Source: Alkalibacillus filiformis
Lineage (GTDB): Bacteria; Bacillota; Bacilli; Bacillales; Alkalibacillaceae
DNA length: 64,000 bases
Reading direction: 5' to 3'
Assembly: GCF_030814115.1 (NCBI RefSeq)
Contig: NZ_JAUSUP010000003.1
Span: 62,001-126,000 of the forward strand
Part shown: positions 8,568-16,964 of the stretch, in pieces
Layout: every line of letters begins with the position of its first letter
Numbering within the stretch: position 1 is the stretch's first letter
Translations under genes and position numbers: made by a program
The notes under the pieces: generated by a model
Told to the model about the DNA's origin: nothing
Databases searched by the model: none
Seen by the model: the letters and a program-made list of their open reading frames with translations, nothing else

Positions 8568-10064
8568 CTATTCGTCAATATCGGATTTTTTTTGCTTCTT
8601 AGGTTTAGGGAAGCGTTGGATTCTCTTCGGTTTGTTTGAGTAAGCACGTTTGTTACTGTGTAGAAAAGGTAATCGAAATATTGAATTATCAATGTCTCGT
8701 GGCTGAAAAGGATATACAGGAACAAAATACGGGCGATTTAATGAACGTTGTTTCACTAAGTGAATGGCAATAAATGCAAAGCTAAACACTAAACCGACAA
8801 ATCCCCACAGTCCAGCAAAGATCATGAGTGGGAAGCGAATGATACGAATCGCTGAACCCATTAAGTAGCTTGGTGTTGTAAAGGATGCTAAAGCACTTAA
8901 TGCGACAATGATAATTAAAATGTTACTCGTAAAACCTGCTTGCACAACAGCTTGTCCGATTACGATTCCTCCTACGATACCCATCGTCTGACCGACTTTT
9001 GTCGGTAATCGTGCCCCGGCCTCACGAATTAGCTCAATCAAAAATTCTAATATGAGTGCTTCCAATAAAGGTGGAAACGGTACGCGTGTCCTTGAATGAC
9101 CTAATGATACAAGGAGTGCATCTGGGATGATTTCGTAATGGTATGTGAGAGCCGCGACATAAGTAGGCGTTAACGTAATGGAAATAACCATCGCAATAAT
9201 ACGTAATAACCGAGTGAATGCTCCCATATTCCAACGAGTATAATTATCTTCTGTTGTCTGGAAAAAACTAAAAAATGAAGAAGGAGTTACAATTCCGGAC
9301 CCACTTTTATCTACTAATATACCTAATCTTCCTTCTTTAAGTGAATAACAGAAACGATCGGGTAATTCTGTTGTAAGAAATTGTGGAAAAATAGAGTATG
9401 AATTATCTTCAATTAGTTGAGTTAACGTTGATGAATCGAGAACATCGTCAACATTAAGAACACTAAGACGTCCTCTTAACTCTTGAACATTATCTTCATT
9501 AGCCAAATCTTCTAAGTACACCATCCTCACTTCTGTTGGGACGGTATTTCCAATTACGAATTTCTCAACTTTTAAGGAACTCGTATCCATTCGTTTGTGA
9601 ATTAGATTTAAGTTTGTGTCCAAAGATTCAGTAAATGAAACTTTCGGGCCGAATATAAGTGATTCAGTTTCTGCTCGATCAGGTTGACGTTTTTCTACAC
9701 GAGGAATTAAAAACGTTAAACAATTTTGTTCACCTTCAACATATACACAAGCAGCTCCTTCTAACAATTCATCTCCTATTGCATTTAACTCTGTATGTTG
9801 TTTTGAATCTGAAACTGGAATGGTATCTTTAAATGTTTTATGATCCCATTTTGGTGTATGTTGAATTTCTCCGATGACTTGATTGTATAGATAGTTTTTA
9901 TCTACTAAATAATCAATGAAAACAATTATACATCTTTTTCCATCGTGATGAATGATCTTAGAAGCTAAGTCTGGCGATGCATGGAAGTATTGGTCTTTTA
10001 AGTCTTGTTCTAGTTGTTCTAATTTGCATGGAAAATAGCTTGATTTTTTGAATCGACGTTTCAT
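8568..10064 (-). CDS. Spore germination protein (GerAA-like)
   Basis: The A subunit of the germinant receptor, about 498 residues. The cytoplasmic N-terminal region (about 1-275) precedes a membrane domain that carries the family signature around RVPFPPLLEALILEFLIELIREAGARLP and KVGQTMGIVGGIVIGQAVVQAG. The C-terminal tail is basic (KPKRIQRFPKPKKQKKS). The frame is open to an ATG at 10139, but I place the start at 10064. There a GAGGGAGA ribosome binding site lies 6-7 nt upstream, whereas the earlier ATG has none and lies upstream of the predicted sigma-G promoter. First gene of the operon. Confidence 0.92.
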   Translation of the reverse strand: MKRRFKKSSYFPCKLEQLEQDLKDQYFHASPDLASKIIHHDGKRCIIVFIDYLVDKNYLYNQVIGEIQHTPKWDHKTFKDTIPVSDSKQHTELNAIGDELLEGAACVYVEGEQNCLTFLIPRVEKRQPDRAETESLIFGPKVSFTESLDTNLNLIHKRMDTSSLKVEKFVIGNTVPTEVRMVYLEDLANEDNVQELRGRLSVLNVDDVLDSSTLTQLIEDNSYSIFPQFLTTELPDRFCYSLKEGRLGILVDKSGSGIVTPSSFFSFFQTTEDNYTRWNMGAFTRLLRIIAMVISITLTPTYVAALTYHYEIIPDALLVSLGHSRTRVPFPPLLEALILEFLIELIREAGARLPTKVGQTMGIVGGIVIGQAVVQAGFTSNILIIIVALSALASFTTPSYLMGSAIRIIRFPLMIFAGLWGFVGLVFSFAFIAIHLVKQRSLNRPYFVPVYPFQPRDIDNSIFRLPFLHSNKRAYSNKPKRIQRFPKPKKQKKSDIDE

Positions 10065-10092
10065 AGATTTCTCCCTCACAAACGTTTGAACA

Positions 10093-10122
10093 TAGTATGC
10101 GATTGTTTGGTGAAAATATGTA
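10093..10122 (-). promoter_or_regulatory. Predicted sigma-G (forespore) promoter of the gerA-type operon
   Basis: Reading on the minus strand, TACATA (10117-10122) and CATACTA (10093-10099) are separated by exactly 17 bp. CATACTA is the full sigma-G -10 consensus, and the -35 matches TGAATA at four of six bases. The transcript would start about 20-25 nt before the gerAA start codon, which agrees with the chosen start. Confidence 0.75.
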
Positions 10123-10162
10123 AATACTAAGGAAAACATTGTGAGGGGAATGAGATTACAGG

Positions 10163-11179
10163 ATGAGTATGCAATTAATAGAAGTTTACATTCCGAAACA
10201 TAAGTATGAAGATGTAAAACCAGCTCTAGACAAGTTCTCCCAAGAGAGTGTGTGGAAGGAATATGAGATTAACGACCGTGTATTAATGCGCATGATTGTA
10301 GCGGAAGAAGAAGTAGAAGAGGTGTTAGATTATTTAGAGGCTGTGTCAAGTTTGTCGGAAGGCTTTGAGACGATTCTTTTTCCGGTTCATACTTACTTTT
10401 CTCGAGAAACGATCAAAGAGCGAGAAAAAGAAGAGAAGGATATAAAGAAAGAAGAAAAAAATGAAGATACAGGTAAATTGTTAAGGGCTAGTCGACAAGA
10501 ATTAACGCATACAATTGATAAAAAAAGTCAGCTGACGATGAACTATACATTGTTAATTATTTTTTCAGCTATAGTGGCAGCTGGTGGTTTTATAAATGAC
10601 AGTGAAGCCGTCGTGATTGGAGCGATGGCTATTGCCCCATTAATTGGTCCAGCAATTTCTGTGTCTTTCGCTGCTGTGTTAGGAGATTTAAGAAGGCTTT
10701 GGCAATCAATTTCAACCTTAGTCATAGGCTTTGCCATTATTGTAGGGATTGCAAGTTCATTCGGTTACTTTTTCGAAGAGGGAACACAAACAACACAATA
10801 TACTTCTAGAACGACTGTATCTATTGCGGATATTTTTATTGCATTAGCCTCTGGTGCAGCAGGAGCTCTTGCATTACTTAACCGTGTGTCAAGTGGCATG
10901 GTAGGGGTTATGGTGGCAGTCGCCTTACTTCCTCCAACAGTCACATTTGGAATATCTATTGGACAAATGTTATGGGTAGATACGTATTGGTCTTCCTTAC
11001 TGATTATGACTAATGTAACTTGTATTTTTCTAAGTGGAATTATAATCTTTTTTGTTAGTGGTATACGACCAGTTAAGTGGAAAGAAGAAGTGACGATTAA
11101 CGTCTCTCGAATTCTTTCAACTGCTATTGTTGCTTTATTGTTTATTACTTTAGTAGTGGTATTAATTTTAAGTATGTAA
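10163..11179 (+). CDS. DUF389 / TIGR00341 family membrane protein
   Basis: A 338-residue protein with a cytoplasmic N-terminal region (about 1-125, with a highly charged EKEEKDIKKEEKNED stretch) followed by six or so membrane helices. The membrane part carries the DUF389 core INDSEAVVIGAMAIAPLIGPA and the ALASGAAGALALLNRVSSGMVGVMVAVALLPP pattern, given here in pieces: SGAAGALAL and AVALLPPTVTFG. Function is unknown. The gene is divergent from gerAA, and a GAGGGG sequence lies about 14 nt before the ATG at 10163. An ATG two codons in (10169) is an alternative start. Confidence 0.85.
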   Translation: MSMQLIEVYIPKHKYEDVKPALDKFSQESVWKEYEINDRVLMRMIVAEEEVEEVLDYLEAVSSLSEGFETILFPVHTYFSRETIKEREKEEKDIKKEEKNEDTGKLLRASRQELTHTIDKKSQLTMNYTLLIIFSAIVAAGGFINDSEAVVIGAMAIAPLIGPAISVSFAAVLGDLRRLWQSISTLVIGFAIIVGIASSFGYFFEEGTQTTQYTSRTTVSIADIFIALASGAAGALALLNRVSSGMVGVMVAVALLPPTVTFGISIGQMLWVDTYWSSLLIMTNVTCIFLSGIIIFFVSGIRPVKWKEEVTINVSRILSTAIVALLFITLVVVLILSM

Positions 11180-11200
11180 TCATTTGTAATCTAATTGTTA

Positions 11201-11229
11201 TTAAAGGCTTGCTCATCCTTTGGTATAAT
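11201..11229 (+). promoter_or_regulatory. Candidate sigma-A promoter with extended -10 for the protease-sigI-rsgI group
   Basis: TTAAAG (11201-11206), a 17-bp spacer and TATAAT (11224-11229) preceded by TG one base upstream, an extended -10. A second, weaker candidate (TTAAGG, 18 bp, TATACT) ends at 11266. No sigma-I-type element (ACCCCC with CGAA) was found here. Confidence 0.55.
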
Positions 11230-11320
11230 GCATATGTTAAGGTATTGCGTCGAAATCGTGTATACTATATGATGTAACAAACGACGTGAGACTTTACGGG
11301 CGGTATTGAGGGGAATATAA

Positions 11321-12136
11321 ATGACTGATGAATATAAGCGACCCGAAACAGAAGATGAAGTTGATTTATATGAAGACCTTGAAGAAGAAGAGATTAAAGA
11401 ATTACTGTATGAGGAAAAAGAGCGAATTAATCAAAGAAGAAAAGAAGAGAGAATGGAGCCGAAGCGTCCTTTTCCGAAGTGGATGTTTTGGCTAATTGCT
11501 GTTTTTCTATTTTTTAATATAGCTGCGACATTACCAGCGATGTATCCAATTCCAGCGATTGATTTTTTAAGAACGTCAGCACAATTAATGATGGATGAAG
11601 AAGTACAATCTTATCGAGAATCGGTTGTTACAGTTGATACAGGAATCGGAAGAGGAACTGGTTTTGTCATTTCAGAGGACGGTTATGTCATAACAAATGA
11701 GCATGTTATTAATGAACGTGAACGGTTATGGATTTATTTTGATGGAGATGGACCTTATGGCGCAACAATTGAAGAATCGGTACCGGAAATAGACTTAGCT
11801 TTATTAAAAGTTGACGGAGATGGATTCCCAGAGCTTGATTTGGCAGACGCAGCGAGTTATGAACCGAATGAGCCTTTCTATTTTATTGGGAGTCCGCTAG
11901 GTTTTAGTGGCATTGCCAATGAAGGAACTATTATTGGTGAGTCTTCGGTAGGGAATATAGATGGTGATATTCTAGTTTTAGATGCACCAATTTACAGTGG
12001 TAATAGTGGTAGCCCAGTCATTAACCAATCAGGAGAGGTTATTGCTGTCATTTATGCTACAAGAACAGAGGATGAACATGGGCGCGTAGGTCTAGCAGTA
12101 CCGATTGATTTATTTTATGAACATTTTAATGAGTAA
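11321..12136 (+). CDS. Membrane-anchored trypsin-like serine protease (S1C/HtrA-like, no PDZ)
   Basis: A 271-residue protein with an acidic cytoplasmic N-terminus (about 1-50), one membrane helix (about 53-75, FPKWMFWLIAVFLFFNIAAT) and an extracellular trypsin-fold domain. Catalytic residues are visible as His128 (ITNEHVI), Asp158 (EIDLALL) and Ser229 (SGNSGSPV), with the start of the domain marked by GIGRGTGFVIS. HtrA/DegP relatives normally end in a PDZ domain, but this protein stops right after the protease domain. It sits 60 bp upstream of sigI-rsgI in the same orientation, which suggests a role in the same envelope-stress response; that link is inference. Start ATG 11321 follows GAGGGGAATATAA. 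Confidence 0.85.
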   Translation: MTDEYKRPETEDEVDLYEDLEEEEIKELLYEEKERINQRRKEERMEPKRPFPKWMFWLIAVFLFFNIAATLPAMYPIPAIDFLRTSAQLMMDEEVQSYRESVVTVDTGIGRGTGFVISEDGYVITNEHVINERERLWIYFDGDGPYGATIEESVPEIDLALLKVDGDGFPELDLADAASYEPNEPFYFIGSPLGFSGIANEGTIIGESSVGNIDGDILVLDAPIYSGNSGSPVINQSGEVIAVIYATRTEDEHGRVGLAVPIDLFYEHFNE

Positions 12137-12195
12137 AGACGGTCAAATATTACAATTTGATTACGAAAAATATAAATAGTTGGGGGTGATGAGGG

Positions 12196-12939
12196 GTGTT
12201 ACAACGTCTAAAAAATAGTAAAGACGTTCCCCTCGAAGAACAGGTCCGTGCTGTTCAGCATGGGGATGAAGATGCCCGTCATCATCTGTTGTCGAGCTAT
12301 CAACCTTTCATAGCAACATCAGTTTCAAAAGTTTGCAAACGTTATATAGACCCTGAGCGGGATGATGAGTTCAGTGTAGGTTTTATGGCTTTTAACGAAG
12401 CGATCGATTCTTATTCTGAAGAGAAGGGGAGTTCATTTTTAACGTTCGCACGACTTGTGATTACCCGAAAGGTAATTGATTACATTAGAAAAGAATCAGT
12501 TGATGTAACAACAGTTTCGCTTGATCAATCAGATGGTGAAGAAGAACAAACAAATGCAGCAGATTGGAGACTTTCTCAAGTTTCTAAAGATGTGTTTGAA
12601 GAAGATCAAGCTACTTGGTATCGCCAAATGGAGATTGAAGAGTACAATCGAAAGTTAAAAGACTATAAATTATCTTTCTCAGAATTAGTCTCTGTCTCTC
12701 CTAAGCACCAAGATGCTAAAGAATCGGCTAAAGAAGTGGCTCGATTCGTCTATGAGAACGAAGAGTTTAGGGAATATGTCTTAACTAAAAAACGATTACC
12801 AATTAAAAGGATTGAACCCCATGTTAATGTCAGCAAGAAGACAATCGAACGTAATCGTAAATATATTCTCGCTGTCTTTGTTTTACTTACAGAAGACTTC
12901 ACGTATTTAAAAGAGTATGTACAGGGGGTGAATGAATGA
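12196..12939 (+). CDS. sigI: RNA polymerase sigma-I factor
   Basis: A 247-residue alternative sigma factor of the SigI family, which directs heat- and envelope-stress genes in Bacillus. The sigma-2 region is recognisable around residues 45-100 (DEFSVGFMAFNEAIDSYSEEKGSSFLTFA, here in parts: FSVGFMAFNEAIDSY and FLTFARLVITRKVIDYIRKE). The SigI-specific C-terminal domain ends in a helix-turn-helix with TKKRLPIKRIEPHVNVSKKT. The start is GTG at 12196 behind a very strong GGGGGTGAT site. Its stop overlaps the rsgI start (ATGA), so the factor and its anti-sigma are translationally coupled, as in B. subtilis. Confidence 0.95.
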   Translation: MLQRLKNSKDVPLEEQVRAVQHGDEDARHHLLSSYQPFIATSVSKVCKRYIDPERDDEFSVGFMAFNEAIDSYSEEKGSSFLTFARLVITRKVIDYIRKESVDVTTVSLDQSDGEEEQTNAADWRLSQVSKDVFEEDQATWYRQMEIEEYNRKLKDYKLSFSELVSVSPKHQDAKESAKEVARFVYENEEFREYVLTKKRLPIKRIEPHVNVSKKTIERNRKYILAVFVLLTEDFTYLKEYVQGVNE

Positions 12940-14165
12940 AAAAGGGAGTTGTCGTAGAAGCGAAGCGGAGACATTATATTATGCTGACGCCAGATGGATC
13001 TTTTTATAAAGCAAAAGTAGAGCGCGCAGTTCAAATCGGCGAAGAAGTCAGTTTCACACCAGTGGAAGAAAGGTCAATTATAGCTCATGCGTTAAATTCA
13101 CTTCAGACTAGAAGTCAGTGGAGAGCATTAGCAATGGTTGTCTTATGTCTCGCTTTAATATTCCCATTCTTTACATGGTTGAACCAAAATGAATCTCATG
13201 CTTATGCTTATATTAATTTAGATATTAATCCGAGCATTGAGTTTACAGTTGATGATTCATACGACATTATTGATGCTGAACCTTTAAATGATGATGGGAG
13301 TAGTATGCTGAGTGAAATAGGTGATTTTAAAGGGGAATCGCTAGAAACCGTATCGACAAACGTAATCTCTTTAAGTCGGGATTTAGGATACTTAGATAAC
13401 GATCGACAAGTCTTACTAGGCGTTAGTTATGTAGATCAAGTAGATGAGAGGCAATTATTAAATTCATTATCCAATCAATTATTAAGTGAATTTGATCATG
13501 ACATAAATATAGCGTCGTTTGAAATTTCAAAAGACTTAAGAGATGAAGCGGTTAAGGTAAATACATCAATGAATGTCATGTATGCAACAGAAGTTCTCTA
13601 TGGGGATTCACGTGAAGAACAAGAGGAGCAAGAAGAAGCAGTAGTCTCTGAACAAGTTAGTAATGATGAGGGTGAGCAAGAAAGTAAAGCTAGTCAAAAT
13701 GAGCGGATTGAAGAAGTTTTGGCACGATTTTTAGATCGAACAAATCGTGATGAATTGCCACCAGGCTTAAAGAAAAAAATTGATGAAGATCGCTTAGAAC
13801 AATTGTTAGAAGATGCTGAATCCAAACAAGATGAAGAGCAAGAAGATCGTGCTAATGAAGAAGAGTCAAATAATGAAGAACGAAAAGATCAAGAAGATGA
13901 AAGCAAAGAAGAAACAGGGAATAATGGAAAGCAACAAAAAAATAAAAATCAAGGAAATGGTAACGGAAATAATAATGGACAGTCAAAAGACGAAGATGAG
14001 TCCAATAAAGATGACGACCATCCTGTTTTTGGAGAAGACGGTCCTCCAGGCCAGCGCGATTGGGATGACCACCCAGGCCAAGGAATAGGCAATAATGGCT
14101 TCACACCGCCAGGTCAAGATGATGCCTTTGTCCCACCAGGTCAACAAAAAAAGAATGATGATTAA
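12936..14165 (+). CDS. rsgI: Anti-sigma-I factor RsgI
   Basis: A 409-residue single-pass membrane anti-sigma factor. Residues 1-45 form the cytoplasmic RsgI N-terminal domain (KGVVVEAKRRHYIMLTPDG) that would hold SigI. A membrane helix spans about 62-82. The extracytoplasmic juxtamembrane domain begins AYINLDINPSIEFTVDD; the Asn98-Pro99 pair lies at the place where B. subtilis RsgI is reported to self-cleave. From about residue 225 the chain is low-complexity, first Glu/Asp-rich, then Asn/Gly-rich, ending in repeats of PPGQ/HPGQ. The start overlaps the sigI stop by four bases. Regulated release would need RseP/RasP-type proteolysis; that is family knowledge. Confidence 0.93.
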   Translation: MKKGVVVEAKRRHYIMLTPDGSFYKAKVERAVQIGEEVSFTPVEERSIIAHALNSLQTRSQWRALAMVVLCLALIFPFFTWLNQNESHAYAYINLDINPSIEFTVDDSYDIIDAEPLNDDGSSMLSEIGDFKGESLETVSTNVISLSRDLGYLDNDRQVLLGVSYVDQVDERQLLNSLSNQLLSEFDHDINIASFEISKDLRDEAVKVNTSMNVMYATEVLYGDSREEQEEQEEAVVSEQVSNDEGEQESKASQNERIEEVLARFLDRTNRDELPPGLKKKIDEDRLEQLLEDAESKQDEEQEDRANEEESNNEERKDQEDESKEETGNNGKQQKNKNQGNGNGNNNGQSKDEDESNKDDDHPVFGEDGPPGQRDWDDHPGQGIGNNGFTPPGQDDAFVPPGQQKKNDD

Positions 14166-14171
14166 TATTAC

Positions 14172-14206
14172 AAAACACTGGATTCACTTGAATTCAGTGT
14201 TTTTTT
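14172..14206 (+). terminator. Terminator of sigI-rsgI
   Basis: A 14-bp stem with one G-U pair (14172-14185 with 14190-14203), followed by a run of Ts. Confidence 0.85.
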
Positions 14207-14230
14207 AGTGTCATGACGAGAATTTGATGC

Positions 14231-14259
14231 TTAACGGTAGCTAACTTTAATAGTATAAT
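14231..14259 (+). promoter_or_regulatory. Sigma-A promoter of the ABC-2 cassette
   Basis: TTAACG (14231-14236), a 17-bp spacer and perfect TATAAT (14254-14259). The four-gene cassette therefore appears to have its own promoter, separate from sigI-rsgI. Confidence 0.65.
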
Positions 14260-14289
14260 ATTAACAATATTAATCGTCAGGAGAATACT

Positions 14290-15768
14290 ATGACAGATAA
14301 ACAAGGGCTTAGAGAATGTTTATTCAGAACACGTATTCAAAAAGTGCTCTTAGGAGTAAGTGTGGTTCTTATACTCGCATTAATAGCGGGCTATTATTTT
14401 TTTACAAGTCATCCTGCTATGCAATACGCAGAAATTGAACAAAAGACCGTAGAACAGTTAACACAATACACTAATCAATATACACAAGAAGAGCATAAGC
14501 TAATGAACTCATTGTCAAACACCTCTTCACAGTCAGATTTTGTTATAAAAGGTAATGTGAATTCAAGTAGTGGAGGACGACAAATAGATACGATTAGAAG
14601 TCTGTTATTATCATCCGAAATAAGTGGGACACGCTTTTTGTCCCCAAATACAAGCGAAGTTAGTTACGATTTTCAGTTAAAAGCAATGGGAATTCATTTG
14701 ATGGATGGCATGCTTTATCAAAATGAAGGTTACACACAGTTCCAAGCTGATTGGCTTCCGCATGTTTATGGAGTGAAAAATCGTCTTGAACTCCCTAATG
14801 CTGAGGACTATTTTATAGAAGTCCCTGAATGGTATGACCCACAAAGTAATTGGTTTGAACGTCATTCGGTAACTCAAAGTTCTGAGCGATACGGTTTAAT
14901 GTTTGCTCAACTCATTAGTGATTTGAATTTTGATGTTGAAGAATTAGCAGGGGACCAACGAAAGCTTACAGTTAAATTGCCTGAACAAGAAGCAAATTTG
15001 TTTTTGTCCAAAGTTGTTGAGAACGTTAAAGCTAATGATGAAGTTAACGAAGATTTATTAAATACAATTGAAAAAGTTGAAGTAAAGAAAGATGTACTGT
15101 ACGAAGCAGTGTTTAATAATCAGTTCGTTAAAAATCGAGAATTATTTACTGTTATTGAATATGAAGAGGAGTTATATGATGTTCATTTGAGCTTAGATAC
15201 TTTCCTAAAAGAGCAAAGCTTCGAAGCAGAACTAGTTCTACAAGTTGAAAGTCAAAATAGTCAACAAAAATTTGAAGTTCGTCACACCTCAAGTGGAGTT
15301 GAGGAAGGAAATCGGCTAGCAGTTGATCAAAACGTCTTTGTACAATACGACTTTAACCAGGTATATGACGCAGCAAGGTTAAATTGGCATACAATCCACG
15401 AAGACGGATTAAAACAGACAGATTTTGAATTGTATATAGCTGATGACTCGATCCAAAATCCGTTGCAAGGTAAGTTGACAAATGAGTACCGATCTAGTGA
15501 CCAAAGTGGAGCTCATAACACATACATTAATATAATCATTGGTGAAGAGTTGTTAGGGCAACGGGACATACCATTTAACGAAATCGAATTATCAATAGAA
15601 AGAGATATTAACTTTGTAGACGATGTTGATGTTCCAACTATTGATGAAGAGGAAACATATTGGATTGAATGGGACGTTTTATATGAACTTGAAAGGTTGT
15701 TTCATCAAGCTAAATCAATAGCTACCGACGAAGTTGATGAACTCATTAGAGAAATGTGGCCATTTTAA
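14290..15768 (+). CDS. Unrecognised membrane-anchored extracytoplasmic protein
   Basis: A 492-residue protein I cannot assign to a named family. A short basic N-terminus is followed by one clear membrane helix (about residues 18-39, KVLLGVSVVLILALIAGYYF). The remaining 450 residues are soluble and rich in charged and polar residues, consistent with an exposed domain outside the cell. It contains no cysteine after residue 9, no evident catalytic motif and no cell-wall-binding repeat. It is the first gene of a cassette with two ABC-2 permeases and an ATPase (next start 21 bp downstream), so it may be a partner, sensor or substrate-handling component of that exporter. This role is inference from context only. 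Confidence 0.6.
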   Translation: MTDKQGLRECLFRTRIQKVLLGVSVVLILALIAGYYFFTSHPAMQYAEIEQKTVEQLTQYTNQYTQEEHKLMNSLSNTSSQSDFVIKGNVNSSSGGRQIDTIRSLLLSSEISGTRFLSPNTSEVSYDFQLKAMGIHLMDGMLYQNEGYTQFQADWLPHVYGVKNRLELPNAEDYFIEVPEWYDPQSNWFERHSVTQSSERYGLMFAQLISDLNFDVEELAGDQRKLTVKLPEQEANLFLSKVVENVKANDEVNEDLLNTIEKVEVKKDVLYEAVFNNQFVKNRELFTVIEYEEELYDVHLSLDTFLKEQSFEAELVLQVESQNSQQKFEVRHTSSGVEEGNRLAVDQNVFVQYDFNQVYDAARLNWHTIHEDGLKQTDFELYIADDSIQNPLQGKLTNEYRSSDQSGAHNTYINIIIGEELLGQRDIPFNEIELSIERDINFVDDVDVPTIDEEETYWIEWDVLYELERLFHQAKSIATDEVDELIREMWPF

Positions 15769-15788
15769 TGTAGAAAGGAGAGGAGAAC

Positions 15789-16964
15789 TTGGTCTTAACT
15801 TATAGTTTGTTTGAGTTAAAACGAATATTAAAATCACCTGCTCTCCTCTTATTTGTAGTGAGTTTACCGATTGCTTTAGTTTTAATTGTTGGGATGATTG
15901 TTTATCAGTCTGTTCAGACAGAGTTGGAAGATGTTTCGTTAATTGTTCTAGATGAAGATCGAACGTTTGAAACGAATACGTTAATACAACAATTAGAAAA
16001 TGATGAAACTTTGGCAGAACATGTTGAATTTTTACGCAAAGATGGTGTTATAGAAGATTATGTCGATCAACAAAATGTCGCAGCGATTATCCGTGTTCCT
16101 GACGGGTTTACATCACAGCTAAGAAGTGGTGTAAACGAACCTATAGACGTTTACTTAAATGAACGCCAACCGTTTGCTTCACAACTTGGTTACTTATTAT
16201 TGAAGAGTGGACAAGATTACATTACAGCTGCTCAAAGTGGTGTTAATACTGTCAATCACTATATTGGATCACAGCTATCTGATGATGATCGTCGTGATTT
16301 TGTACAACAAATGACTGTGCATTTTACACTATTAACTTTAGATAGAAATCGTTTATTTGTTGAGCATAATTTAACTGAGATCAACACTTTATCTTGGGAA
16401 CAACAAGCTTATGTAGGAGTAGTCTCCCTCCTATATGTTTTAACGATCTTCTTCTTTAACTTTCTCTTCAAGCCTAAAGCTTGGCACGGGATTGAAGAAA
16501 GGCTTACTATTATTCGGTTAACTCAATGGAAACGGTCTGTATCTGAATTCATCGTTCTGTTCAGCTTGAGTATTTTCTATATCATTATATTTGCTCTAAT
16601 CATTCCGAACATAATTTTGGAATTAAACTTGTTTTTAATACTTGTGCAGTGGGGGATCATTGCAGCTATTTACTGTCTATTGTACTTATTGTTAGATCGT
16701 TTAATTAAAGTACCAGCCTTTACATTATTGGCATTTAGTTTCATTAGTATAGGCTCATTATTTATAAGTGGCCTGGTGTTGCCAAATGCATTTTTACCAG
16801 AATGGGCACAGAGTAGTGTTGCTTATATCATGAATCAATCGTTTTTTACCATAATTAATGAAGGTAATATCCCTGTCATTGAGTGGCTAGTAATGGGCGT
16901 TGTAGTTGTTTTACTATTATTACTGCTATGGCTTACGACAAGAAGGGATGAAGCTTTAACATGA
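15789..16964 (+). CDS. ABC-2 type transporter permease, subunit 1
   Basis: A 391-residue permease. The N-terminal helix (about 16-38, ALLLFVVSLPIALVLIVGMIVY) is followed by a long extracytoplasmic domain (about 40-205) and five further helices, the topology of ABC-2/Pip-like exporters. The first soluble segment reads LIVLDEDRTFETNTLIQQL, matching the VxxDxD opening seen in such permeases. It starts with TTG at 15789 behind AGGAGAG and overlaps the next permease by four bases (ATGA). The dissimilar second permease implies a heterodimeric channel. Substrate unknown. Confidence 0.8.
   Translation: MVLTYSLFELKRILKSPALLLFVVSLPIALVLIVGMIVYQSVQTELEDVSLIVLDEDRTFETNTLIQQLENDETLAEHVEFLRKDGVIEDYVDQQNVAAIIRVPDGFTSQLRSGVNEPIDVYLNERQPFASQLGYLLLKSGQDYITAAQSGVNTVNHYIGSQLSDDDRRDFVQQMTVHFTLLTLDRNRLFVEHNLTEINTLSWEQQAYVGVVSLLYVLTIFFFNFLFKPKAWHGIEERLTIIRLTQWKRSVSEFIVLFSLSIFYIIIFALIIPNIILELNLFLILVQWGIIAAIYCLLYLLLDRLIKVPAFTLLAFSFISIGSLFISGLVLPNAFLPEWAQSSVAYIMNQSFFTIINEGNIPVIEWLVMGVVVVLLLLLLWLTTRRDEALT

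Noticed and set aside
10065-10139. N-terminal extension of GerAA from ATG 10139
   Set aside because: No Shine-Dalgarno site, and the predicted sigma-G promoter lies downstream of this ATG. The start at 10064 has a good site.
12137-12196. Sigma-I autoregulatory promoter before sigI
   Set aside because: A CGAA tetramer is present, but there is no ACCCCC-type -35 at the required distance.
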